Shown piece by piece: positions 8,055 to 16,112 of a DNA stretch of 37,644 nt. Under the pieces are notes generated by a model that did no database searches, was not told the origin of the DNA, and saw only the letters and a program-made list of their open reading frames with translations. Position 1 is the stretch's first letter. Every line of letters begins with the position of its first letter. Made by a program: the position numbers and the translations under genes. Source of the DNA: a virus; IMG/VR virus record IMGVR_UViG_3300030333_005945, positions 1 through 37,644 of that record; one strand, written 5' to 3'.

Positions 8055-8807
8055 ATGGCTAGAAAAAAAACTGTCGGCTTCTCTCAGGTGGAAGAATCAA
8101 TTACGTCTATTCAAAGAGACGAGAACGGTCTTATCTCTCAACCGAAAGTAGATTACGTATTTGACGACAGCGGTTTCATCAACTGGAGAAAAATGGCTAA
8201 GCCAGAGTATCTAGTACCCAACAGACAGCGCACTCAAGAAACTGACGTAACCCAACTAGACGACAAAGACCTCCTCATCCTTTTAGGAGGCATTAAGGAG
8301 TTAGCTCAAATCAGGGGATACTCTTCAGTGGAGTATGACGTTAAAACTCCGAGCGCAGATTATGTAGTCGCCACTTGTAAAATCAAATGGATTCCCAACT
8401 TCGAAACAGAAGGAAGAGAGGTTGTGTTTTCAGCGATTGCAGACGCTTCTCCAGCTAATACCCACAGCTTTGCTTCGGATTATCTGGCAGCTATAGCAGA
8501 AAACAGGTCTTTCGTTCGGTGTGTTAGAAACTTTTTGAGAATTAACATCGTAGGACAGGACGAACTCGGCGCTGGAGGCGGCTCTAAACAAGCTCAAAGC
8601 GGTCAAAGCGCCCCAGCCGCAAACTTCGACCCCAAAGAGCACCTGTCCACTCTCCTCAAGCAGAGAGGTATTACTTTTGATCAATTGAAAAATAAATTAT
8701 CAAAAGAAGGTTATGAAAAAGCGGACAGCTTAAACTCCGTTAAAGATATCCCAAACATTAAAATATTTGAGTTGATCGACAGAATACAAAACGCTAAGAA
8801 GACTTAG
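8055..8807 (+). CDS. Possible recombination / strand-annealing protein
   Basis: This 250-residue protein has a conserved-looking core at residues 128-172 (IADASPANT ... IAENRSFVRCVRNFLRI). It recalls the GDAsPeNtn...RMAETRAkaRALR pattern of phage and plasmid proteins thought to be Rad52-like annealing or replication factors. I recall that resemblance from memory and could not check it. A Gly/Ser/Gln linker (about 172-190) leads to a helical C-terminal module (195-245) that could bind DNA or a partner. The replication-cluster context and a private promoter shared in design with the SSB-like gene support a DNA-metabolism role. The last 14 bases overlap the convergent gene on the other strand. 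Confidence 0.35.
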   Translation: MARKKTVGFSQVEESITSIQRDENGLISQPKVDYVFDDSGFINWRKMAKPEYLVPNRQRTQETDVTQLDDKDLLILLGGIKELAQIRGYSSVEYDVKTPSADYVVATCKIKWIPNFETEGREVVFSAIADASPANTHSFASDYLAAIAENRSFVRCVRNFLRINIVGQDELGAGGGSKQAQSGQSAPAANFDPKEHLSTLLKQRGITFDQLKNKLSKEGYEKADSLNSVKDIPNIKIFELIDRIQNAKKT

Positions 8808-9120
8808 GGTTATTCTCTTTGACTTGTTCTATATACTCAAGAAGATCATTTAATTTTTCAGGCCTGTCCATATGAAACTCTGTTATAGCTTCGAATTGCT
8901 TTTCCATCGGCCACTTAGAGAGTATTTCTTCTTGTCTTTTTTTCTGAACGCCGTTGTTTTGAATTGGGGCGCTATGATTATCCCACTTGTCTTGCAGTTC
9001 TTCGAGCGTGGGTTTGGCTATAGAATTTTCTTCGCTCCAGATTAGATTGTCGTAATCATCATTAGTTATCAACCACTGATAATCCGAGTAAAAAGTTTCT
9101 AAAACCTCTGTTATATTCAT
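8794..9120 (-). CDS. Small protein at end of adhesin operon
   Basis: This 108-residue, acidic, largely helical protein starts MNITEVLETFYSDYQWLI and has LIWSEEN...KPTLEEL, a pattern seen in short proteins encoded next to phage tail fibres. The C-terminal half (KWPMEKQFEAITEF...) is amphipathic and resembles the helical segment of small tail-fibre accessory or chaperone proteins. It is the last gene of the minus-strand operon, 8 bases after the short IPT/TIG protein, and its end overlaps the convergent gene by 14 bases. A role as a fibre chaperone is inferred from position only. Confidence 0.55.
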   Translation of the reverse strand: MNITEVLETFYSDYQWLITNDDYDNLIWSEENSIAKPTLEELQDKWDNHSAPIQNNGVQKKRQEEILSKWPMEKQFEAITEFHMDRPEKLNDLLEYIEQVKENNPKSS

Positions 9121-9128
9121 AATAATTC

Positions 9129-9905
9129 TTAATTATCGATTTCTGTTATGGCGATCCACGAGCTTGTGGCTCCGCCGTAGGGTGTAGAACTTTGGGAGTT
9201 CCTGTTTAAATATATAAGCGGGTAAGTCCCCGCCGCTCTTCCTATTCTTACTCTCCATGTCTGAGAATTTAAATTGTCTATGTCCGCTACATAACTTAAC
9301 TTAGCTATTTGACCAAAGTTTAAACCTAGTAAGGCGTAATTCCAAACTTTAGAAGGGTTAGTTTCATTATCTTTGAAAAGACCGACAACCGCAGAGCCCC
9401 AAAAATTAGATTGCAAACTCATCTCACACTGAATTATTAATTTGTTACCTATTTTTGCTGGTTGATACGACAAATCTAAAACCTCAAACCCTTCAGTGTT
9501 TGTTGGTGTGTCACTTATCTCCGCGTTAATAGTTATCTTATCGCTCACCTGTTTTGCATCATCCCCAGAGATGTTCTGGACGTTTGTTTGTGTGGCTTGA
9601 TAGGGAGAAAAGCAACAATGATCGTCAAACCCCAAAGAGTTTTGTACCCTAACTACATACTCACCCAACGTGGTGTCTATGTTTGGTATCGTGCCAGTTA
9701 TATTAACCGTATCAGAAGCCTCTCCAATTATAGTGTAGGTGTTAAAAGTAGCCTGATAAGATTTACCAAAAGAATCTATAAAATAAACCGTCTCAACATC
9801 TTCTAAGTTGTGGCCTTGTATAGTAAAAGCGTTGCCAGCAAAACCAACGCTTGGACTAAGAGCTGTGATCTGCGGCTTGTTGATAAATGTAACTGTACTA
9901 TTCAT
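9129..9905 (-). CDS. IPT/TIG protein with fibre-tip-like C-terminal domain
   Basis: The protein is 258 residues. Residues about 10-100 form one IPT/TIG immunoglobulin-like domain (PQITALSPSVGFAGNAFTI, GHNLEDVETVYF, then a strand ending GEYVVRVQNSLG). Residues 130-258 form a beta-rich domain with an SSWIAITEI ending. This resembles C-terminal domains of phage fibres and spikes that fold into a trimer tip, so receptor binding is the best inference. Its start overlaps the end of the upstream gene by 8 bases, a sign of coupled translation. No signal peptide is present, as expected for a virion protein. Confidence 0.65.
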   Translation of the reverse strand: MNSTVTFINKPQITALSPSVGFAGNAFTIQGHNLEDVETVYFIDSFGKSYQATFNTYTIIGEASDTVNITGTIPNIDTTLGEYVVRVQNSLGFDDHCCFSPYQATQTNVQNISGDDAKQVSDKITINAEISDTPTNTEGFEVLDLSYQPAKIGNKLIIQCEMSLQSNFWGSAVVGLFKDNETNPSKVWNYALLGLNFGQIAKLSYVADIDNLNSQTWRVRIGRAAGTYPLIYLNRNSQSSTPYGGATSSWIAITEIDN

Positions 9906-11676
9906 GATAAGGCGTTAAAATTTTAAACTCTCCAGACTTCTTAGTGAATCCAAAGTCAAGGGTGTTGACGCTAATGCTATGCCTTTGCTCGTAGCTACTA
10001 GCCGTTCCTGTGTCACTAACGGCTATACCCCTAGTCAAGCTGTTGTTGTAATTGATAAATTTGTCTTGTGAAATTTTAGTGACTTGATTCATTCCTGATA
10101 GCTGAACACCCGTAGCGCCTAAAAAGTAGTTGCCAGAGATGGACAGGTCTCCAGAAATGGAGGCCCTATTTAAACTTAAACTTGTCACAACAGGTTTTTT
10201 GCCGCTTATGGTTATTTTTTGACCTGTTACGCTTGGTATAACAGACTTGATATTATAAAGGTTTATATTATTCTTTAATTGACTTATAGATGCTTCTCCT
10301 TGGATTTGGGACCGTGATATCAAAAAGGGATGACCCTCCCCAATGAATGACGCGTTAATGGTAGCTGATATAACCGTACTCCCAGTCGAGGGGTCAGAAG
10401 CTACGGAAGAATTATCTAACGTCATGCTTTCAAAATAGTAATTTGCTTCACTGGTGTTTTGTTGGTTCGATATATATTCTATTTCATACGCACCACTCTT
10501 TACTAAGTTGGCTCCTGTTATACCTACTGCGCCGAATATCTCGAAAGCGTTGGACGCGTTTATAGTAACCACAGAACCTACCGTTAAGTTATTAGAGGAC
10601 ACGGAGTCTATAGTTGGAAGCGGATAAAATATAAAATTACTATAAGAAAGTCCAGAGCAGGAGTTTTGATAACCGCTGGCGACTATCCTGTCGGACTTAA
10701 TATTTTTAGGAATCTTTACGGTTTTATAGTATTCACCAGAGTTAACAAGGGTAGCCTGATCGTATTTATTGTTGTAATTTAAAAATAGTATTTTACTATT
10801 GTTTAAGTTTATGCCAGAAATTAAAACATCTTCGTTATGTTTGCCATAGGTCTTATCAGAAGATTGTATGTATGGTGAGCTTACGTCTATAGGGTATACC
10901 CCAAACTCTTCGTAAACGGTAGAATTATAAACGTTATTTATAAATTGGCCAGATTGATTTTGTAGGTAAACCGTGGTTTCATCTCTGACTCCTTGGGGTA
11001 AATTGAAAAATAGGCCCGTAGAACCTGCGTGTGTTATATCGGCGCTGTTGGTATAGAGCAGTTGATTCAGCCCTTCGAATTTAATTCTATTTACTTTGTG
11101 TAAAGCTCGTCCTTGTACGGTAATTCTATCGCCGTAGTAATTAGTTCCGTCACCAACTATTTTACCTTCTATTGGGGGAACGATCCCTGTTACCATTTGG
11201 CTTGACGTAGTGGAGCCCACTCTTGAAAATAGGTTAATGTTCCCAGTGGTGAAGTCGTCTGGCATGTAAAATGTTAAGCTTCTTTTGGACGGCATGTCAA
11301 ACGAAGCGGTATACGTTCTTCCCACGGCGCTTTCTAAACTAACACCCGTAACGTCTTTTAAATGGTTTCCCCTTAAGGTAACAGTCTTACCCCAGTCTCT
11401 AGACAAATGAGATATAGAATCTATACTAGGAAATCCTATATAGTCATACTCTTGAGCTCCCGTAAAGCAACCAACCTTATTACATAGAATTACTTTATTA
11501 GTGTCTTGCAAGCCAGCAGGAACCATAACCGATATACTGTTGTTTGATGGAGGCGAAGTTATAGCCGCTAGGTTGTCCACATGAATAGAGTTCCAATATA
11601 CGACGGTATCCGCGCCAGCGTAAATATTCTGACCGTTGATGCGTAAATTTTCTCCCTGTCGTATAACTTTATTCAT
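9898..11676 (-). CDS. Multi-repeat IPT/TIG-domain virion protein
   Basis: The 592-residue protein consists of about six consecutive IPT/TIG-like modules (roughly residues 1-80, 82-165, 168-260, 268-355, 355-490, 493-590). They are recognised by recurring starts such as PSIDSISHLSRDWGKTVTL, G-x-x-L/N-x-x-V and short strands ending in a hydrophobic-x-hydrophobic pattern. Ig-like modules of this class decorate phage tails and bind surface glycans or proteins. There is no signal peptide, transmembrane segment or catalytic motif. The ATG overlaps the upstream stop by one base (TAATG-type). A tail fibre shaft or decoration protein is the most likely role. Confidence 0.65.
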   Translation of the reverse strand: MNKVIRQGENLRINGQNIYAGADTVVYWNSIHVDNLAAITSPPSNNSISVMVPAGLQDTNKVILCNKVGCFTGAQEYDYIGFPSIDSISHLSRDWGKTVTLRGNHLKDVTGVSLESAVGRTYTASFDMPSKRSLTFYMPDDFTTGNINLFSRVGSTTSSQMVTGIVPPIEGKIVGDGTNYYGDRITVQGRALHKVNRIKFEGLNQLLYTNSADITHAGSTGLFFNLPQGVRDETTVYLQNQSGQFINNVYNSTVYEEFGVYPIDVSSPYIQSSDKTYGKHNEDVLISGINLNNSKILFLNYNNKYDQATLVNSGEYYKTVKIPKNIKSDRIVASGYQNSCSGLSYSNFIFYPLPTIDSVSSNNLTVGSVVTINASNAFEIFGAVGITGANLVKSGAYEIEYISNQQNTSEANYYFESMTLDNSSVASDPSTGSTVISATINASFIGEGHPFLISRSQIQGEASISQLKNNINLYNIKSVIPSVTGQKITISGKKPVVTSLSLNRASISGDLSISGNYFLGATGVQLSGMNQVTKISQDKFINYNNSLTRGIAVSDTGTASSYEQRHSISVNTLDFGFTKKSGEFKILTPYHE

Positions 11677-12884
11677 TACATTAATTTGCTAGTTGTTAAA
11701 TTTCCCGTGCCTATAAAGTGGGAGTTAGTCGAGTCTACAAAGGAGCCGCTCTTATATAAAAGCCTATAGTTTCCAGCTTCGAAAGAGCCTTCCCAGCAAC
11801 CGCTTCCACCATGCTCTGATTTAGCATCGCAATGTTTTTCGTAACCACCCACGGCTTTAGTGCATGACACATCAACGGATGCTATATATCCATCATACCC
11901 AGCCGCTTTTACACCAACGCCGCTGCTGGTCCAAGTTACTTCGCTTCTATTAAGAGAAACAATCGCTTCCGTTTCTGGGCAGTTTACATCTGCCATGACC
12001 TTTATTTTTTCTCCACTAAAGGTAGGATTGTATTTTACATAGTATTGCTTGTCTGCAAAGCCGGTCATGTGAGACTGATAACCATTATTGAACCCATAGG
12101 TGCTCGGCGTGTTAAAAGATATAGAAGCGTTATGCACACTCTGTTTTCCAGAAACTCCTTGCAGCTCATTTATGCACATCCCGCTGTTGTAAAACAAGTT
12201 TGAAAAATGAGTTCTTCTAGTGTTTGCTTCGTTTTCTGTGGCTCCCGTTGCCGCTATGTGACACATTTCAAACGATCCTACTGTAACCCCAGTTTCTATA
12301 GAGCTAGAGGTTATGGTATAACTCGAATAGTCTCCCGACAGCTCTTGCTTTGTAGTCTTAATTAAACCTGTTAAAATACCACTTAAATATGACTGCAACG
12401 TGCAATCGCCATCACAAACGTAATCACCAGAAACGCATTCATCACCAGAGATATTATTTGTTGTAAAATAAGACCCTCCCCCCATATTTGGATGGTTTGG
12501 GCAGAAAGGGTAGATGTCGAAGTAAAATTCACTAGATATCCACATTCTCGGCATATCAACTTTTGTGGAGGCTCCAGCATTTCCTGGAACTCCACAATAA
12601 TATACGCCTTCGCTAGAACCCATCGTATCGGCGCTTCCCCCACCGTGTGTGCCATCTTGGGTGGTGGATAAATAAAACGGGTGATTAACGTTCGAAGGAT
12701 CAGATTGGTCAAATTTATATATCTTCATCCCCGTGGTTGCCCAGCCACAGTCGTTATGATAATCTAGAACCTTATTAAAGTCTTGACTCCACGAAGTATC
12801 GCCCGAACCGCTTATGAAAAATTCATTTTGCCCAAAGCCATTATCGGCAACTTTTATATAATATGTAACGTGTGGTTCAGGCAT
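11676..12884 (-). CDS. Cupredoxin-like domain virion protein
   Basis: In this 402-residue protein, residues 50-140 have a cupredoxin pattern: a KFDQSDPSNVNHPF segment with H68, followed by YPFCPNHPNMGGG with C128, H131 and M134. The spacing C-x2-H-x2-M is the copper-binding loop of amicyanin, and the four residues are a complete type 1 copper ligand set. The rest (150-402) is Ser/Gly/Thr-rich and beta-like, with many extra Cys (for example CVSGDYVCDGDC), and I do not recognise it. The gene sits between two large IPT/TIG genes with 1-base junctions, so it is probably part of the same tail structure. Whether it binds copper is not known. Confidence 0.7.
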   Translation of the reverse strand: MPEPHVTYYIKVADNGFGQNEFFISGSGDTSWSQDFNKVLDYHNDCGWATTGMKIYKFDQSDPSNVNHPFYLSTTQDGTHGGGSADTMGSSEGVYYCGVPGNAGASTKVDMPRMWISSEFYFDIYPFCPNHPNMGGGSYFTTNNISGDECVSGDYVCDGDCTLQSYLSGILTGLIKTTKQELSGDYSSYTITSSSIETGVTVGSFEMCHIAATGATENEANTRRTHFSNLFYNSGMCINELQGVSGKQSVHNASISFNTPSTYGFNNGYQSHMTGFADKQYYVKYNPTFSGEKIKVMADVNCPETEAIVSLNRSEVTWTSSGVGVKAAGYDGYIASVDVSCTKAVGGYEKHCDAKSEHGGSGCWEGSFEAGNYRLLYKSGSFVDSTNSHFIGTGNLTTSKLM

Positions 12885-12885
12885 T

Positions 12886-14997
12886 TTAACAGTATCCGTG
12901 GGTTGTGCCAGACCTAATGATGGTCTGAACGCTTGTTATTGTCGATACATTATAATTGCCAGTTTGACAATTAACGTAATAATTATTTTTCTCAATCTCT
13001 ACATTACTTCTGGCAGTAGACTCACTATTCGACACGCCGCTCAGGGTCGTATTGTAAGAGAAATTATTTGAGCTAGAGTGAGAGCATCCGCTAGAGACAA
13101 TCCCTGTTGCTGTATTACCATAGGGGTAAAGCTCAGATTTTCCCGAAGCATACAATTTATCCCAAAAAGAATTAGAGCAATTAGTTAAAATGTTGGTGGC
13201 AAAAGGATAGCTTATACCTGATCCGTAATTGTAAGTCACTACGTTGTTTGCGCTATGGTGAGCGATACCATTTAAAGTATAATCAGGATAATTAGCCGTC
13301 ATATCTTGAGTTATACTATTTGTATTCTCCTGTTTGATGGCTGCATCATTTCCGGTTTGAGCTGTGCCAGTTGCATAAAGAGTCACGAAAGATGCGTCCG
13401 CACTGAACCCATATTGAGAGTTGCCAGAGCTAGTAATCTCACATAAGCAAGGCTGTAATTTATACGCAGATTGATCATATTCGTTTCCGTGCTCATCAGT
13501 AGTCCAAACGCCACTTCTCCATTTGTTGCCAACTATAGTCATACTCTCCATCCAAGAGTCCCCAGTTCCTTTAATAAAATACTTATCTATGTGAGTAGAT
13601 GCTGGGTTAACTAATGCCTGTTGTAATTCGTAAGATGCAAACCCGCTGGTAGCAGAATTATTTTCGAATTTCAAACAGAACCTTTCTACGTCTTGCGTTG
13701 TAGAAAAAGAATACGTTTTGTTAGCGAAGGCGGACTGAGTAGATTGCCTATCGTTATAGTTTTGAGGCTCATTTATCAGCGCCACACTAGAAACGCCGCT
13801 ATAAGAATAAGAAAAGCTCGGCGTGCCAATCACTTTGAGTACGTTGTCCGAAGACGCGCTGTTTAAAGAGTTAGCTATGGTTATATCATATACTCCAACC
13901 TGCAAATTTTGAGGGGAGAAGCTAACTTGATCAGAAGTATAACCAAAGCTAGAATCACCGAACACGGACGTATGAACTGAGTTTTCATCCGTCAACTGAG
14001 CCAAAGTTAACCCAGAGATGTTCGAGCCCATAATGTTTACATTGTCTGTGGAGCCTTGATTAACCGTTATAGATTGACCGCTTGTTATTTTTAGAGTTCT
14101 ATCCAAAGGAGCTCCAGCCAAAGGAGAGAAGGAAACGAATTCATTTAAACTAGTTCCTTTGAGCCCCGAAGCTCCAACTACTTGGACTTTGTGCGCAAAA
14201 GTTCCAGCGGGTATAGAACCAGTTATTTCATAATTACTAACTACTTGATGCGACACTTGGGTGTCGTTGATAGTAACCGACGTAACTCCAGATAGAGCGT
14301 TGCCCACAATTTTTAAATTGTCTCCTTGACTAGCTTCTTTGGGGTTGAAGTCTGTTATTAAAGGGATGGGAACAAAGCTGTAGTTAGTGGTTTCCACACT
14401 AGCTTCGGAACAGGTAACATCAAGCTTGGCCGTTTTGTAGATAAAGTTTCCAGTATCCTCAACGAAGCCGATAGCTAACCAATCTCCAGATTGATTTTGG
14501 AATGTAGAGTAGTTGTTTAGTCTAGTATTGTTTTCTGAATAGCCGCTAGAAGTAAAGCCGTTGGTGTTATCTCCGCAGTAACCACTTCCGTATGCATTAT
14601 AGATTACCCCTGAAACCTCTGATTCAGAATTACCTGTAACTCTCAAGTCGCAGATCGCTGTTGCTTGATAGGAGTTACTATAAACTATGTCTCCAGAAGT
14701 GCAGCTTGCAGAGTATAAACCTAAAGACGTAAGCTCGCTTTGGAGATCGCTCAAAGCGCCAGAGTTCGCGTACCCAGAGCCAGCCACATTGTATACAGTG
14801 GTTTGATTCGTTTTGTAAAAGCTTACAGGTCCCCAATGCGCATCAGTGGGTACTCTAGCTAAAACAGAAACGGAATCGGGCTGGACCTTAAAGTTCTTAG
14901 AGATAGCGCTAGCGCCGAATTTAACACCAGTAATAGTCCCAGCGTTTAAAACGTCGAATTCTATACTTTCTCCTATATTTCCGCTATAGATTGGCAT
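12886..14997 (-). CDS. Large IPT/TIG-domain virion protein
   Basis: The protein is 703 residues. IPT/TIG-like modules are visible at about residues 1-65, 213-290 (PLITDFNPKEASQGDNLKI, GNALSGVTSVTI) and 300-390. Between the first two lies a Cys-containing, Ser/Asn-rich segment (about 75-205), and a similar compositional style fills the C-terminal part (392-703). Similar Cys-bearing phrases (CDLRVTG, LDVTCSEA) recall the second half of the cupredoxin-like protein downstream, so the two may share a domain type. The start ATG shares a base with the upstream stop (TAATG). It is probably a tail fibre or decoration subunit; its exact place in the virion is unknown. Confidence 0.6.
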   Translation of the reverse strand: MPIYSGNIGESIEFDVLNAGTITGVKFGASAISKNFKVQPDSVSVLARVPTDAHWGPVSFYKTNQTTVYNVAGSGYANSGALSDLQSELTSLGLYSASCTSGDIVYSNSYQATAICDLRVTGNSESEVSGVIYNAYGSGYCGDNTNGFTSSGYSENNTRLNNYSTFQNQSGDWLAIGFVEDTGNFIYKTAKLDVTCSEASVETTNYSFVPIPLITDFNPKEASQGDNLKIVGNALSGVTSVTINDTQVSHQVVSNYEITGSIPAGTFAHKVQVVGASGLKGTSLNEFVSFSPLAGAPLDRTLKITSGQSITVNQGSTDNVNIMGSNISGLTLAQLTDENSVHTSVFGDSSFGYTSDQVSFSPQNLQVGVYDITIANSLNSASSDNVLKVIGTPSFSYSYSGVSSVALINEPQNYNDRQSTQSAFANKTYSFSTTQDVERFCLKFENNSATSGFASYELQQALVNPASTHIDKYFIKGTGDSWMESMTIVGNKWRSGVWTTDEHGNEYDQSAYKLQPCLCEITSSGNSQYGFSADASFVTLYATGTAQTGNDAAIKQENTNSITQDMTANYPDYTLNGIAHHSANNVVTYNYGSGISYPFATNILTNCSNSFWDKLYASGKSELYPYGNTATGIVSSGCSHSSSNNFSYNTTLSGVSNSESTARSNVEIEKNNYYVNCQTGNYNVSTITSVQTIIRSGTTHGYC

Positions 14998-16010
14998 TAC
15001 GGTATAAAGGTTTGATTGTTCATTGTTACGTTGTAGCTAACTTCCCCATTCGGAGTAATTATCCTAACTGGTCCTGATCTAGCAAACCTAGGGACTATCA
15101 GGGATATCCCTTTCTCGCCAGTGGAAGAGTTTACTTCTCCAGTTGTTATTTTTTGAGCTTTAATGTTGTTATGGAAATAAACCGTGGTAGTATCCTGCAA
15201 ATTAGTACCCCAGATATACAGTATATTTCCAACGGACACTGTGGTACTGTTGTTTGATAAAACGGGGGCGGCTCCGTAAGAATTCGACTTAACGCTGAGA
15301 TTAGCTTTAATTTTGTCCGCGAAAGCAAACCCTACATCTTTAGCCTCCATTATACCGTCTACATTATATTCGTTTGATCCCAAGGAAAAGTTTACAGAGA
15401 CGCTTTTACCATCGTACGGCAAAGCCTCCACAAAATTGTAAGATTCCAAACTTAAATTAGTGATTACGTTGTTTAATCTTAACTCAGAAGGCGTTAAACT
15501 TCCAAGTAAATAAACAGGATCAACAGTCTTGGAGACGCTGTAGCTCATCGAAGTTATATTAGAAGTAGCATCTATCCCTTGAAAGGAGATGTCCATATCA
15601 GAAAATTTCAAATAAACTCTTTCCTCATTCGGAAGGGTGGCTGGAGTAAAGCTCCCCCCAAAGTCCTCATATATGGACAAGGTCGCGCTAACTTTCGCGG
15701 GTCCGAACGGATCGGCCGTAATAGAATAAGATGTTAAATAAGCTTTGGATTGAGTAAGTCCAGCCGCATCAAAAGCGAAAGAGGAATCAGAGTACAAGTA
15801 CGGAAGTAATGGGTCAGCTCCTTCCAAATAGTAGGATAAAGATAAAGAGCCTTCTGCTCCATTTTCTACAACATACTTAAAGTCGCCCTTTTTATCGATT
15901 TCTTGATTTTCGGAGATTCTTGAACCCAAGGAAAAGGTGACGCTATCAACCAAAATAGATTGATTAGCTACAGTAAATTTTACATTATTGTGTCCGTAGT
16001 ATATGGCCAT
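14997..16010 (-). CDS. Tail-tube-like protein with C-terminal IPT/TIG domain
   Basis: The 337-residue protein appears to have two related beta-sandwich halves (about 1-120 and 125-245). The pattern VKFTVANQSILVDSVTFSLG..., a gap, then GSLSLSYYLEGADPLLPYL recalls tail tube (gpV-like) or related tail-ring proteins. Residues 250-337 are an IPT/TIG domain (GNILYIWGTNLQDTTTVYF ... SGPVRIITPNGEVSYNV). Lambda gpV also carries a C-terminal Ig-like domain, so this arrangement has precedent. It is the first gene of the minus-strand operon. A Shine-Dalgarno AAGG (16018-16021 on the plus strand) lies 7 bases before the ATG. The alternative is a baseplate hub or another decoration protein. Confidence 0.5.
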   Translation of the reverse strand: MAIYYGHNNVKFTVANQSILVDSVTFSLGSRISENQEIDKKGDFKYVVENGAEGSLSLSYYLEGADPLLPYLYSDSSFAFDAAGLTQSKAYLTSYSITADPFGPAKVSATLSIYEDFGGSFTPATLPNEERVYLKFSDMDISFQGIDATSNITSMSYSVSKTVDPVYLLGSLTPSELRLNNVITNLSLESYNFVEALPYDGKSVSVNFSLGSNEYNVDGIMEAKDVGFAFADKIKANLSVKSNSYGAAPVLSNNSTTVSVGNILYIWGTNLQDTTTVYFHNNIKAQKITTGEVNSSTGEKGISLIVPRFARSGPVRIITPNGEVSYNVTMNNQTFIP

Positions 16011-16037
16011 CCTTAAACCTTATCCCTTATTTTATTA

Positions 16038-16065
16038 TTTACACTGATAAACCTCTAAGTATATT
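16038..16065 (+). promoter_or_regulatory. Plus-strand promoter for the tail-tip module
   Basis: TTTACA (16038-16043), a 16-base spacer and TATATT (16060-16065). The predicted start is near 16072, giving a leader of about 40 bases. A Shine-Dalgarno GAGGA (16099-16103) lies 9 bases before the ATG at 16113. The -10 overlaps that of the opposing promoter. Confidence 0.5.
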
Positions 16066-16091
16066 ATATTTTCAGCCCAGATAAGTGTAAA
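16063..16091 (-). promoter_or_regulatory. Minus-strand promoter for the adhesin operon
   Basis: On the minus strand the sequence reads TTTACA (16091-16086), a 17-base spacer, then the perfect -10 TATAAT (16068-16063). The predicted start is near 16056, giving a leader of about 45 bases with a Shine-Dalgarno AAGG 7 bases before the ATG at 16010. This is the closest match to consensus in the window. Confidence 0.65.
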
Positions 16092-16112
16092 ATAAAGTGA
16101 GGAAAAAGGAAT

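Larger units (their letters stand above)
16038..16091. repeat. 8-base inverted repeat framing the divergent promoters
   Basis: TTTACACT at 16038-16045 and AGTGTAAA at 16084-16091 are perfect reverse complements, 38 bases apart, centred at 16064.5 on the overlapping -10 elements. Each arm contains the -35 of one promoter. The arms may simply be symmetric -35 elements, or operator half-sites for a regulator of both operons. Confidence 0.6.

Noticed and set aside
8770-8830. Bidirectional terminator between the convergent gene ends
   Set aside because: The coding ends overlap by 14 bases and no GC-rich stem followed by a T run is visible on either strand. The same holds at 24330-24380.
12383-12712. 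109-codon open frame in another minus-strand frame inside the cupredoxin-like gene
   Set aside because: The main frame carries the copper-ligand motifs and fits the 1-base operon junctions. The alternative has no recognisable features.
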